Source: an uncultured Ruminococcus sp.
GTDB taxonomy: Bacteria > Bacillota > Clostridia > Oscillospirales > Ruminococcaceae
Assembly (NCBI GenBank): GCA_902800795.1
Contig: CADCFQ010000010.1
Location: 1 to 64,000, forward strand
DNA: 64,000 nucleotides
Direction: 5' to 3'
This document shows positions 57,509 through 64,000 of the stretch, one piece after another (position 1 is the first letter of the stretch; the number at the start of each line of letters is the position of its first letter). The position numbers were made by a program, and so were the translations under genes. The notes under the pieces were generated by a model. It had not been told where the DNA came from, did no database searches, and worked only from the letters and a program-made list of their open reading frames with translations.

Positions 57509-58030
57509 TTATAGTTTATTGTTTATTGCTTTCATATTTATCTGATCCCACTTTTCTCCGCCGAAATCAAAACAGGCCTTGTCCGTGTCTGTCTCGGTGA
57601 AGCCGGCCGCTTTATAGCAGCCGAGAGCGCTTTCGTTATTTGCAAATACGCCCAGGGTCACGATCTCGGCTCCGAAGATATCGAAGGCATATCTAAGCGC
57701 CTGTCTTATCATCTCCTTGCCGAAGCCTTTTCCCCGCATATCCGGAGAGATGATAATAAAGCCCATGTGTATGCTGTTGTTTTCGCAGTCGGCTTTTCTG
57801 AAAATGAAATGTCCGCAGACTCTGCCGCTCTTATCAAGTGCCGTCATGAACCAGGCGTTCTCGTCTTTGCAGAAAGCTTCAAATCTTTCGTCGAGCTGCT
57901 GTGCCGTGAGAGGGAAGCTGTACATCCCTGCACACCATTTCATAAAGCTTGTTTCATCATCAAGCCAGCCGCAGATGATCTTACTGTCCGATTTTTTGTA
58001 CGGTCTTAGTCTGACCATATCAGTCAACAT
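57509..58030 (-). CDS. GNAT family N-acetyltransferase
   Basis: A 173-residue acetyltransferase of the RimJ/RimL type: N-terminal VRLRPYKKSDSKIICGW, the acetyl-CoA loop ISPDMRGKGFGKEM and the C-terminal GVFANNESALGCYKAAGFTE. It overlaps the purN end by 11 bases (ATGTTGACTGA), so translation is coupled. It is not a purine enzyme; substrate unknown. A second ATG four codons later is possible. Confidence 0.88.
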   Translation of the reverse strand: MLTDMVRLRPYKKSDSKIICGWLDDETSFMKWCAGMYSFPLTAQQLDERFEAFCKDENAWFMTALDKSGRVCGHFIFRKADCENNSIHMGFIIISPDMRGKGFGKEMIRQALRYAFDIFGAEIVTLGVFANNESALGCYKAAGFTETDTDKACFDFGGEKWDQINMKAINNKL

Positions 58031-58643
58031 AAGCCTTGCCGTCCTTTATGGTTATCCTGCCCTCGCAGAAAAGAGATACGGCCTTCGGCAGAAGCTTCCA
58101 CTCAACGTTCTCCATGATCTTTTTCTGGAGCGTCTCGGGAGTATCATCGTTTGCCACATCTACCGTTCCCTGAAGGATGATAGCGCCGGCATCCGCTTTC
58201 TCGTTTACAAAATGAATAGTCGCTCCCGAAACCTTAACGCCGTATTCCAGCGCTTTCTCGTGGACTCTCAGCCCATAGAAGCCCTCACCGCAGAAGCTGG
58301 GGATAAGAGCAGGGTGAACGTTTATTATCTTATAGTCATAGGCTTTAGTCACACACTCGTCGAGTATTATCATAAAGCCGGCCAGAACCACAAGGTCAGC
58401 CTTCTGCCTGTTCAGCTCTTCAAGTATCGCTTCGCTGTAGGTCTTGCTGTCGGAGTATTCTTTCCTCGGGATAACAACGCTTGTTATCCCGGCTTTTTTT
58501 GCTCTTTCAAGGGCATAAGCTCCTGGGTTCGAGGAGATAACGCAGCTTATCCTTCCGCCCTTTATCTCGCCTCTGTCCTGAGCGTCGATAAGCGCCTGAA
58601 GATTTGTTCCGCCGCCCGAAACGAGCACACAGATATTTTTCAT
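58020..58643 (-). CDS. purN: Phosphoribosylglycinamide formyltransferase
   Basis: A 207-residue GAR transformylase. Motifs: ICVLVSGGGTNLQALIDA, catalytic NVHPALIPSFCG and SGATIHFVNEKADAGAIILQ. It formylates GAR with 10-formyl-THF. The ATG follows GGAGGTCTGTG; the preceding GTG is too close to the ribosome site. Overlaps the GNAT gene downstream and lies 14 bases behind purM. Confidence 0.95.
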   Translation of the reverse strand: MKNICVLVSGGGTNLQALIDAQDRGEIKGGRISCVISSNPGAYALERAKKAGITSVVIPRKEYSDSKTYSEAILEELNRQKADLVVLAGFMIILDECVTKAYDYKIINVHPALIPSFCGEGFYGLRVHEKALEYGVKVSGATIHFVNEKADAGAIILQGTVDVANDDTPETLQKKIMENVEWKLLPKAVSLFCEGRITIKDGKAYVD

Positions 58644-58657
58644 CACAGACCTCCGTA

Positions 58658-59698
58658 TCAGCCGATGATAACGCCTTCGTCGCTCTCAACGAGAGTTCCG
58701 AGAACATAAGCCTCTTCGCCGGCAGCCTTGACAGCAGCGATAGCCTTGTCAACGTCGGCAGGGTCAACGACAAAGGTCATTCCAACGCCCATATTAAAGG
58801 TGTTGAACATATCTCTCTCGGGGATATTTCCTGTCTTTGCGATAACATCAAAGATAGGCAGCACCTGAACGTCGCTTCTTGCGATCTTGGCGGAAAGCCC
58901 CTTGGGCAGCGCTCTTGGGATATTCTCATAGAAGCCGCCGCCTGTGATGTGGGAGATGGACTTAACTGTAACGCTGTCGATAAGCTGCATAACAGCCTTG
59001 ACATAGATCCTTGTAGGAGTGAGCAGAGCCTCACCGAGGGTCATACCCAGCTCGTCATACTTGACAGCCGCAGACTTATCATCAAGTCCGAACACGCTCC
59101 TTACCAGTGAGAAGCCGTTTGAGTGGACACCGCTTGACTTGATGGCGATCATAACATCGCCTGCCTTCTGTGAGGTGGGGTCAAGTATCTTGTCCTTGTC
59201 AACAACACCTACAGAGAAGCCTGCAAGGTCATACTCGTCCTCGGGCATAAGACCCGGGTGCTCGGCTGTCTCTCCGCCGATAAGAGCACATCCCGACTGA
59301 ACACAGCCCTCTGCAACGCCCGAAACTATCTGTGCGATCTTCTCGGGGAAGTTCTTTCCGCAGGCGATGTAGTCAAGGAAAAACTGGGGCTTTGCGCCGC
59401 AGCAGATAATGTCGTTTACACACATAGCAACACAGTCGATACCCACAGTGTCGTGCTTGTCCATGATAAATGCAAGCTTGATCTTTGTGCCGACACCGTC
59501 AGTTCCCGAAACGAGAACGGGCTTGCTGATACCTGTGAGGTCAAGCTCATAAAGACCGCCGAAGCCGCCTATGCTGCCGATAGCTCCGGCATTCATTGTT
59601 CTTGCAACGTGCTGCTTCATAAGCTCAACAGCCTTGTAGCCGGCGGTAACGTCTACGCCTGCCTTTTTATAGCTTTCAGAAAAGCTCTTGTTATTCAT
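58658..59698 (-). CDS. purM: Phosphoribosylformylglycinamidine cyclo-ligase
   Basis: A 346-residue AIR synthetase. Motifs: YKKAGVDVTAGYKAVELMK at the start, LVSGTDGVGTKIKLA, GIDCVAMCVNDIICCGAKPQFFLDYIACG, the GGETAEHPGLMP loop and HITGGGFYENIPRALP. It closes FGAM to AIR. In the operon between purF and purN, as usual. Confidence 0.97.
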   Translation of the reverse strand: MNNKSFSESYKKAGVDVTAGYKAVELMKQHVARTMNAGAIGSIGGFGGLYELDLTGISKPVLVSGTDGVGTKIKLAFIMDKHDTVGIDCVAMCVNDIICCGAKPQFFLDYIACGKNFPEKIAQIVSGVAEGCVQSGCALIGGETAEHPGLMPEDEYDLAGFSVGVVDKDKILDPTSQKAGDVMIAIKSSGVHSNGFSLVRSVFGLDDKSAAVKYDELGMTLGEALLTPTRIYVKAVMQLIDSVTVKSISHITGGGFYENIPRALPKGLSAKIARSDVQVLPIFDVIAKTGNIPERDMFNTFNMGVGMTFVVDPADVDKAIAAVKAAGEEAYVLGTLVESDEGVIIG

Positions 59699-59719
59699 AT
59701 AGATACAGATCCTTTCGCA

Positions 59720-61141
59720 TTATTCTTTACCTGTCCAGCAGTACGAGCACAGCTTGCACTCGTCGATGCCGACAGCCTGTACTGTTCCGGGATATGACTG
59801 GAATTCGAGAGAGGTCAGCTTCAATCTTCTGCAGATCTCGTCTCTGAGTATCCTGCCTCTTTCTGTGTTAGAATCCGAATACTCGGCTATGTATTTTACG
59901 CCCTCTGCGCCTTCTTTTTCGTCAATGATCTGACGGGCGATGAGCTCAAGCTCCGAGGTGCTTCTCGAAAAATTGAGATACTTGCAGCCGTACATTATGG
60001 GAGGACAGGCAGAACGCATATGTACCTCTTTAGCGCCGTTGTCATAAAGGAATTCAACGGTCTCTCTCATCTGTGTTCCCCTTACGATACTGTCATCTAC
60101 GAACAGCAGCTTCTTTCCCTCGATAAGGTCGTGAACAGGGATGAGCTTCATCTTAGCCACTCTGTTTCTCATAGACTGGTTAGTAGGCATAAAGCTTCTG
60201 GGCCAGGTAGGAGTATACTTGATGAACGGTCTTGCAAAGGGGATACCGCTCTTGTTGGCATATCCGATAGCGTGGGGAGTTCCGGAATCCGGCACGCCGC
60301 ATACATAGTCGACATCAGGCAGGCGGCCGTTCTTCATATCGGTCTCGGCCATGATCTCGCCGTTGCGGGTACGCATCATCTCAACGTTCACGCCTTCATA
60401 TCTTGCATTGGGATAGCCGTAATATGTCCACAGGAAGGTGCAGATCTTTGTCTGGTCAAAGCCCTCTGCCAGAGTGGTGCAGCCGTCCTTTGTAAGCTCT
60501 GTTATCTCGCCGGCCTTCAGCTCGTGATAGAACTCATAGCCAAGCTTCTGGAATGCGAATGACTCAAAAGAGAAGCAGTAGCCGTCGGATCTCTTACCGA
60601 TGATTATCGGGAGCCTGCCGTTCTTGTCTCTTGCACAGATGATGGAATTCTCTCTCATGATAACGAGAGACATAGTTCCTTCGATCTTGTCCTGGGCATA
60701 TCTGATGCCGTCAACGAAGTTGTCCTTCTGTGCTATGAGCGCACCGATAAGGCCTGCGGAGTTTATAGCACCGCTGCTCATGGTCTCGAAGTTGGAGCAG
60801 CCCTTTTCCAGCAACTCCTGTGACAGCTCCTTGGCGTTCCTGATGATGCCGATAGAGCAGATAGCATAAAGACCGAGCTTCGATCTTACCATGATAGGCT
60901 GCGGGTCTGTATCGCTGATACAGCCGATGCAGATGTTGCCCCGCATGGTCTGGATATCCTTGTCGAGCTTTGTCCTGAAAGGCGAGTTCTCGATGCTGTG
61001 GATATTTCTCTGATATCCGAGCTCCGGAGAATAAGAGGTCATGCCGCCTCTTCTTGTTCCCAGATGTGAATGATAGTCAGTCCCGAAGAAAACGTCCTGG
61101 ATACAGTCGTTCGACGAGACTGCGCCGAAAAAACCGCCCAT
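59720..61141 (-). CDS. purF: Amidophosphoribosyltransferase-like protein lacking the N-terminal Cys
   Basis: A 473-residue PurF homologue. The N-terminal domain begins MGGFFGAVSS where normal PurF begins CGVFG after processing, so the catalytic Cys is replaced by Gly; the first Cys is residue 13. The stop of purC lies in frame one codon before this ATG, so no upstream extension could supply it. Conserved residues remain elsewhere: SHLGTRRGGM, the PRPP loop LLFVDDSIVRGTQ and a C-terminal CKLCSYCW cluster suited to an iron-sulfur centre. It probably uses free ammonia or a partner glutaminase for the first step. Confidence 0.88.
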   Translation of the reverse strand: MGGFFGAVSSNDCIQDVFFGTDYHSHLGTRRGGMTSYSPELGYQRNIHSIENSPFRTKLDKDIQTMRGNICIGCISDTDPQPIMVRSKLGLYAICSIGIIRNAKELSQELLEKGCSNFETMSSGAINSAGLIGALIAQKDNFVDGIRYAQDKIEGTMSLVIMRENSIICARDKNGRLPIIIGKRSDGYCFSFESFAFQKLGYEFYHELKAGEITELTKDGCTTLAEGFDQTKICTFLWTYYGYPNARYEGVNVEMMRTRNGEIMAETDMKNGRLPDVDYVCGVPDSGTPHAIGYANKSGIPFARPFIKYTPTWPRSFMPTNQSMRNRVAKMKLIPVHDLIEGKKLLFVDDSIVRGTQMRETVEFLYDNGAKEVHMRSACPPIMYGCKYLNFSRSTSELELIARQIIDEKEGAEGVKYIAEYSDSNTERGRILRDEICRRLKLTSLEFQSYPGTVQAVGIDECKLCSYCWTGKE

Positions 61142-61144
61142 GTT

Positions 61145-61861
61145 TTATTCTCCCATTACTCTCTTTATCATTTCCTGATAAGCTTCTTCTACGCCGCCCA
61201 TATCTCTTCTGAATCTGTCCTTGTCCAGCTTCTCGTGAGTTGTGGAATCCCAGAAGCGGCAGGTGTCAGGCGAGATCTCGTCTGCAAGCAGGATCTGGTC
61301 GTGGAAACGGCCGAACTCGATCTTGAAATCGATAAGATCGATGTTTATCTTCTTGAAGAAGTTTACCATAAAGTCATTTACTTTGAAAGCATACTCTGCG
61401 ATCTTGTCAAGCTCTTCCCTGGTAGCGATGCCAAGAGCCAGAGCATAGTAGTCGTTGATGAAGGGATCGCCCAGGTCATCGTTCTTATAGCTGAACTCAA
61501 GGATAGGTGTGAGCAGCTTCTGTCCCTCGGGAACGCCCATTCTCTTCGAGAAGCTTCCTGCTGCAACGTTACGGATGATAACTTCCAGCTGAACTATCTC
61601 GACCTTCTTGACGATCGTCTCTCTGTCGGATATCTCCTCTACGAGATGTGTGGGAACGCCCTCTTTTTCGAGCATCTTGAACATATAGTTTGTCATCTTG
61701 TTGTTGATAACGCCCTTGCCGGAGATAGTGCCCTTCTTTTCGCCGTTGAATGCTGTTGCATCGTCCTTGTAGTCAACGATAACGAGATCGGGGTCGTTTG
61801 TTGCGAATACTTTCTTTGCCTTTCCTTCATAGAGCTGTTCGCCCTTGATTACATCTGCCAT
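61145..61861 (-). CDS. purC: SAICAR synthase
   Basis: A 238-residue enzyme that joins CAIR and aspartate. Motifs: [43 protein letters not shown]-type segment ([16 protein letters not shown]), [10 protein letters not shown] and [15 protein letters not shown]. It lies between purE and purF with normal spacing. Confidence 0.97.
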   Translation of the reverse strand: MADVIKGEQLYEGKAKKVFATNDPDLVIVDYKDDATAFNGEKKGTISGKGVINNKMTNYMFKMLEKEGVPTHLVEEISDRETIVKKVEIVQLEVIIRNVAAGSFSKRMGVPEGQKLLTPILEFSYKNDDLGDPFINDYYALALGIATREELDKIAEYAFKVNDFMVNFFKKINIDLIDFKIEFGRFHDQILLADEISPDTCRFWDSTTHEKLDKDRFRRDMGGVEEAYQEMIKRVMGE

Positions 61862-61905
61862 GTTTGTTTCCTCCTGATATGTAAATAATAAAATCGACTG
61901 TTTTA

Positions 61906-62403
61906 TCAGAGCAGTTCTATCTGCTCCTGAAGTGCCTTGTCCTTGGCGATAACACCGTTGAGCATATCCTGCTTTGCTTTAAGAAGCTTAGTTGCAAGCA
62001 CCTCGTCAGACAGAGCAAGTATCTGGATAGCCAGGATAGCAGCATTCTTAGCGCCGTCCACAGCCACTGTTGCAACAGGTATACCGCTCGGCATCATGAC
62101 CGTTGCCAGCAGAGCGTCGAGCCCGTCGAGCTGTGCGCCCTTGCAGGGGATACCGATAACAGGCAGTGTAGTGTGCCCTGCGATAACTCCTGCCAGATGA
62201 GCTGCCATTCCCGCAGCACAGATGATGACACCGAAGCCGTTGTCCTTGGCTCCTGCCGCAAATTCAGCCGCCAGAGCAGGCGATCTGTGTGCCGACATAA
62301 CATGACACTCAAACTCGACCCCATAAGCCTTCAGCTCCTCGAGAGCCTTTTTGACAACGGGAAAATCGCTGTCCGAGCCCATGATAACAGCAACCTTTTT
62401 CAT
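61906..62403 (-). CDS. purE: N5-carboxyaminoimidazole ribonucleotide mutase
   Basis: A 165-residue class I Pur[32 protein letters not shown] with the catalytic His, and [22 protein letters not shown]. It makes CAIR from N5-CAIR; the window has no purK. It is the first gene of the purine operon and follows a long leader. The start MKKVAV follows GAAAGGTGGTTGAAAAA; an in-frame GTG four codons earlier lies within that site. Confidence 0.96.
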   Translation of the reverse strand: MKKVAVIMGSDSDFPVVKKALEELKAYGVEFECHVMSAHRSPALAAEFAAGAKDNGFGVIICAAGMAAHLAGVIAGHTTLPVIGIPCKGAQLDGLDALLATVMMPSGIPVATVAVDGAKNAAILAIQILALSDEVLATKLLKAKQDMLNGVIAKDKALQEQIELL

Positions 62404-62627
62404 TTTTTCAACCACCTTTCACATAACAAAAAAACTGCAACTATAGCGTTGCAGTCAGATTTTGTGCGCAATATTTGTGTATGAGTACAGAAAATCAAGA
62501 CAGTATCTGTCTCTCTCACAGATCCTGCCAAAGGGAAAGATTATCGAGCAAATACAAGCTGTCAGAGACATAGTCATCGCTCCGTATCACAAAATTCTGT
62601 ACGCACACGGCGAGGGTGATCCCTCAT
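62404..62627 (-). promoter_or_regulatory. Structured leader of the purine operon (possible riboswitch)
   Basis: From the predicted start near 62627 the RNA folds GAGGG/CCCTC (62612-62625), a larger pairing ACGGCG with CGCTCCGT (62579-62612) and a long-range stem TGTCTCT (62564-62570) with AGAGACA (62508-62514), followed by an intrinsic terminator at 62427-62455 before the purE ribosome site. I do not see the conserved cores of purine, PRPP, ZTP or T-box RNAs. The arrangement fits transcription attenuation by an unrecognised aptamer or by translation of a leader. Confidence 0.5.
62427..62455 (-). terminator. Attenuator-like terminator before purE
   Basis: On the minus strand ACTGCAA-CGCTATAG-TTGCAGT followed by seven T, 13 bases ahead of the ribosome site. 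Without control it would shut off the whole purine operon. Confidence 0.8.
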
Positions 62628-62633
62628 ATGAAT

Positions 62634-62662
62634 ATTGTACAATATTTACCGTTAAAATTCAA
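62634..62662 (-). promoter_or_regulatory. Sigma-A promoter of the purine operon
   Basis: On the minus strand TTGAAT (62657-62662), 17 bases, TACAAT (62634-62639). Confidence 0.75.
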
Positions 62663-62726
62663 CACCTTTTACTATAAAATTTATATCAATTATAATTGAA
62701 TTTATTGTTAAATTTAACAACTGATT

Positions 62727-62957
62727 TCAGTTGCGTGTCCTGTAGGGCGAACCACTCACGCTGCCGCCCCCCAGAAGGGAGTCCATAACGGCTGTCATAT
62801 CACTTCTTTTCCTGGCGTTTTCGGCCTGTGAGATAAGGTCTCTGCGCTGCTCATGAGAGAGCCTTGCAAAACAGCTGTAAGCATAAGGGTCCTTTGCCAT
62901 AGAAGCGGACAGAGCCGGCGGAAGTTCCAAAGCGGTGCCAAAACTTTGTCTTTTCAA
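62727..62957 (-). CDS. Small protein, YdeI-like C-terminal helix type
   Basis: A 76-residue soluble protein beginning at TTG (62955-62957) behind GGAGGTGATGTT, with no start at better distance; an in-frame ATG 18 bases upstream lies ahead of that site. The centre reads FARLSHEQRRDLISQAENARKRSDMTAVMDSLL, resembling the C-terminal helix pair of YdeI/OmpD-associated-type small proteins. The tail is Gly/Ser-rich. It is divergent from rsmA. Function unknown. Confidence 0.6.
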   Translation of the reverse strand: MKRQSFGTALELPPALSASMAKDPYAYSCFARLSHEQRRDLISQAENARKRSDMTAVMDSLLGGGSVSGSPYRTRN

Positions 62958-63017
62958 AACATCACCTCCGCTCATATTATTGCCCGGGAAATGATAATAA
63001 TTCGTTTGTCTTATCGT

Positions 63018-63046
63018 TTGACATATTCTCTGCTGCGTGATATAAT
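63018..63046 (+). promoter_or_regulatory. Sigma-A promoter of rsmA
   Basis: TTGACA (63018-63023), 17 bases, TATAAT (63041-63046). Confidence 0.85.
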
Positions 63047-63102
63047 GTTTTCGATACAGTAACAGGCGGTCATAAAACACGGCGCAAAAATGGAGAGATG
63101 AT

Positions 63103-63963
63103 ATGGACAGGCTTTCGGATATAGGCGTTATAAAGGATATCCTTTCACGTCACGGCTTTACTTTTTCAAAATCCCTCGGCCAGAATTTTCTGGTCAATCC
63201 TTCTGTGTGTCCGAGGATAGCAGAAATGGGCAACGCAGGAAAAGGCTTCGGCATAATAGAGATAGGCACCGGCATAGGTGTCCTCACAAACGAGCTTGCC
63301 AAGCGTGCCGACAAGGTGTGTGCTATCGAGATCGACAAAAGGCTCATGCCTGTTCTCGAGGAAACACTGGCTGAATATGACAATGTGAAGATAATAAACG
63401 AAGATGTCCTCAAAGTCGATCTGAAAAAGCTTATTGAAGACGAGTTTTCAGGCCTTGAGGTCGCTGTCTGTGCAAATCTTCCGTATTACATCACTTCTCC
63501 GATAATCATGGCTCTGCTGGAGCAGCGCCTTCCGATAAAGTCAGTTACCGTCATGGTCCAGAAGGAAGCGGCACAGCGCCTTTGCGCAAAGCTCGGGACA
63601 AGGGACGTGGGGGCTGTCACGGTGGCTGTGCGCTATTACTGCGAGCCGAAGGTGCTGTTCAATGTTTCAAGGGGCAGCTTTATGCCGGCGCCGAATGTTG
63701 ACAGCTGCGTTATAAGGCTCGACATCAAGGAAACAACTCCAGAGGGAGTTACCGATGAAGCCTTTTTCTTCAAGACCGTAAGGGCGGCTTTTTCCCAGCG
63801 CAGAAAGACCCTGGTCAATTCCGTTTCTTCGGGGCTCGGGGTGGACAAGGCCGTTGTCATCAAAGCCTGCGAGCAGGCAGGGCTGCCGTCCACGATAAGA
63901 CCCGAACAGCTCCTTATGGAGCAGTTCACTGCTTTCTCCGAGGAACTCAGAAAACTGATTTAA
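63103..63963 (+). CDS. rsmA: 16S rRNA dimethyladenosine transferase
   Basis: A 286-residue KsgA/RsmA methyltransferase. Motifs: SLGQNFLVNPSVCPRI, the SAM site IIEIGTGIGVLTNELA, and the catalytic NLPYYITSPII. The C-terminal helical domain holds AFSQRRKTLVNSV. It dimethylates two adenines near the 3' end of 16S rRNA, and loss confers kasugamycin resistance. Own promoter and ribosome site GGAGAGATGAT. Confidence 0.97.
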   Translation: MDRLSDIGVIKDILSRHGFTFSKSLGQNFLVNPSVCPRIAEMGNAGKGFGIIEIGTGIGVLTNELAKRADKVCAIEIDKRLMPVLEETLAEYDNVKIINEDVLKVDLKKLIEDEFSGLEVAVCANLPYYITSPIIMALLEQRLPIKSVTVMVQKEAAQRLCAKLGTRDVGAVTVAVRYYCEPKVLFNVSRGSFMPAPNVDSCVIRLDIKETTPEGVTDEAFFFKTVRAAFSQRRKTLVNSVSSGLGVDKAVVIKACEQAGLPSTIRPEQLLMEQFTAFSEELRKLI

Positions 63964-64000
63964 CTGTACGTTTTTCCGTACTCAAATATTTTTGTCCGTT

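Noticed and set aside
62404..62627. Known riboswitch classes in the purine leader
   Set aside because: I looked for the guanine/adenine core, the PRPP/ykkC core, the ZTP (pfl) 3' motif and the T-box sequence and found none; hence reported as unclassified.
62462..62677. Plus-strand open frame in the purine leader
   Set aside because: Lies opposite the leader, crosses the purine promoter and has no convincing ribosome site or family.

Overview
The window looks like a chromosomal segment of a low-to-medium G+C Gram-positive anaerobe of the Clostridia, most likely a Ruminococcus-type member of the Oscillospiraceae. The basis is a cohesin-like/dockerin protein beside a CotH-type lipoprotein, RecD2, ScpA/ScpB, GerW, CotF-like and YibE/F families, zinc-type L28, split biotin-dependent (de)carboxylase genes, and many sigma-A promoters with exact 17-base spacers and extended -10 elements. 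The lineage is inferred from memory of these families; no database search was run.

Layout. 1-7.8 kb is a worn accessory region: a relic resembling a serine-recombinase C-terminus, a broken small gene, an ABC-2 exporter operon, a three-gene regulatory operon (membrane protein, OmpR-type regulator, histidine kinase), a truncated small gene under a promoter matching the exporter promoter, a mobile-element-type gene, and fragments of tRNA 3' ends beside an intact tRNA-Leu(CAG). 8-20.5 kb is mostly core: rpsO, pnp, two zinc-ribbon membrane proteins, recD2, comF, mscS, oadG-oadB, a YfbR-like nucleotidase and rpe. 20.5-29 kb is accessory: a transposase relic, a LuxR-type regulator with a soluble kinase and a 7TM-type sensor, and a divergent lipoprotein/small membrane protein cluster. 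The two divergent promoters carry perfectly mirrored 17-base boxes. 29-47 kb: ABC-F ATPase, HAD phosphatase, LtaS-like enzyme, rpmB, M50 protease, scpA-scpB, DUF2953, gerW, DD-carboxypeptidase, rRNA pseudouridine synthase, a three-gene operon shaped like 12S-1.3S-5S transcarboxylase, and NfeD plus stomatin-like protein. 46.5-52.7 kb: cohesin/dockerin protein, CotH, two small spore-coat-type proteins and a YibE/F pair. 52.7-62.7 kb is one long minus-strand purine operon: purE, purC, purF, purM, purN, a GNAT gene, a PurO-like IMP cyclohydrolase, a stand-alone AICAR transformylase, two lipoproteins and purD, behind a roughly 220-base leader ending in an intrinsic terminator. The window ends with a small gene and divergent rsmA.

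How the genes work together. The purine operon covers most of the route to IMP with an unusual parts list: PurF lacks the N-terminal cysteine nucleophile, and PurH is replaced by a PurO-like enzyme plus separate transformylase. OadG/OadB and the biotin carrier/OadA-like genes could form a sodium-pumping decarboxylase although they lie 24 kb apart. The most promising new biology is the mirrored-operator LuxR system, the small-protein operons, the purine leader and the degenerate 12S-like subunit.
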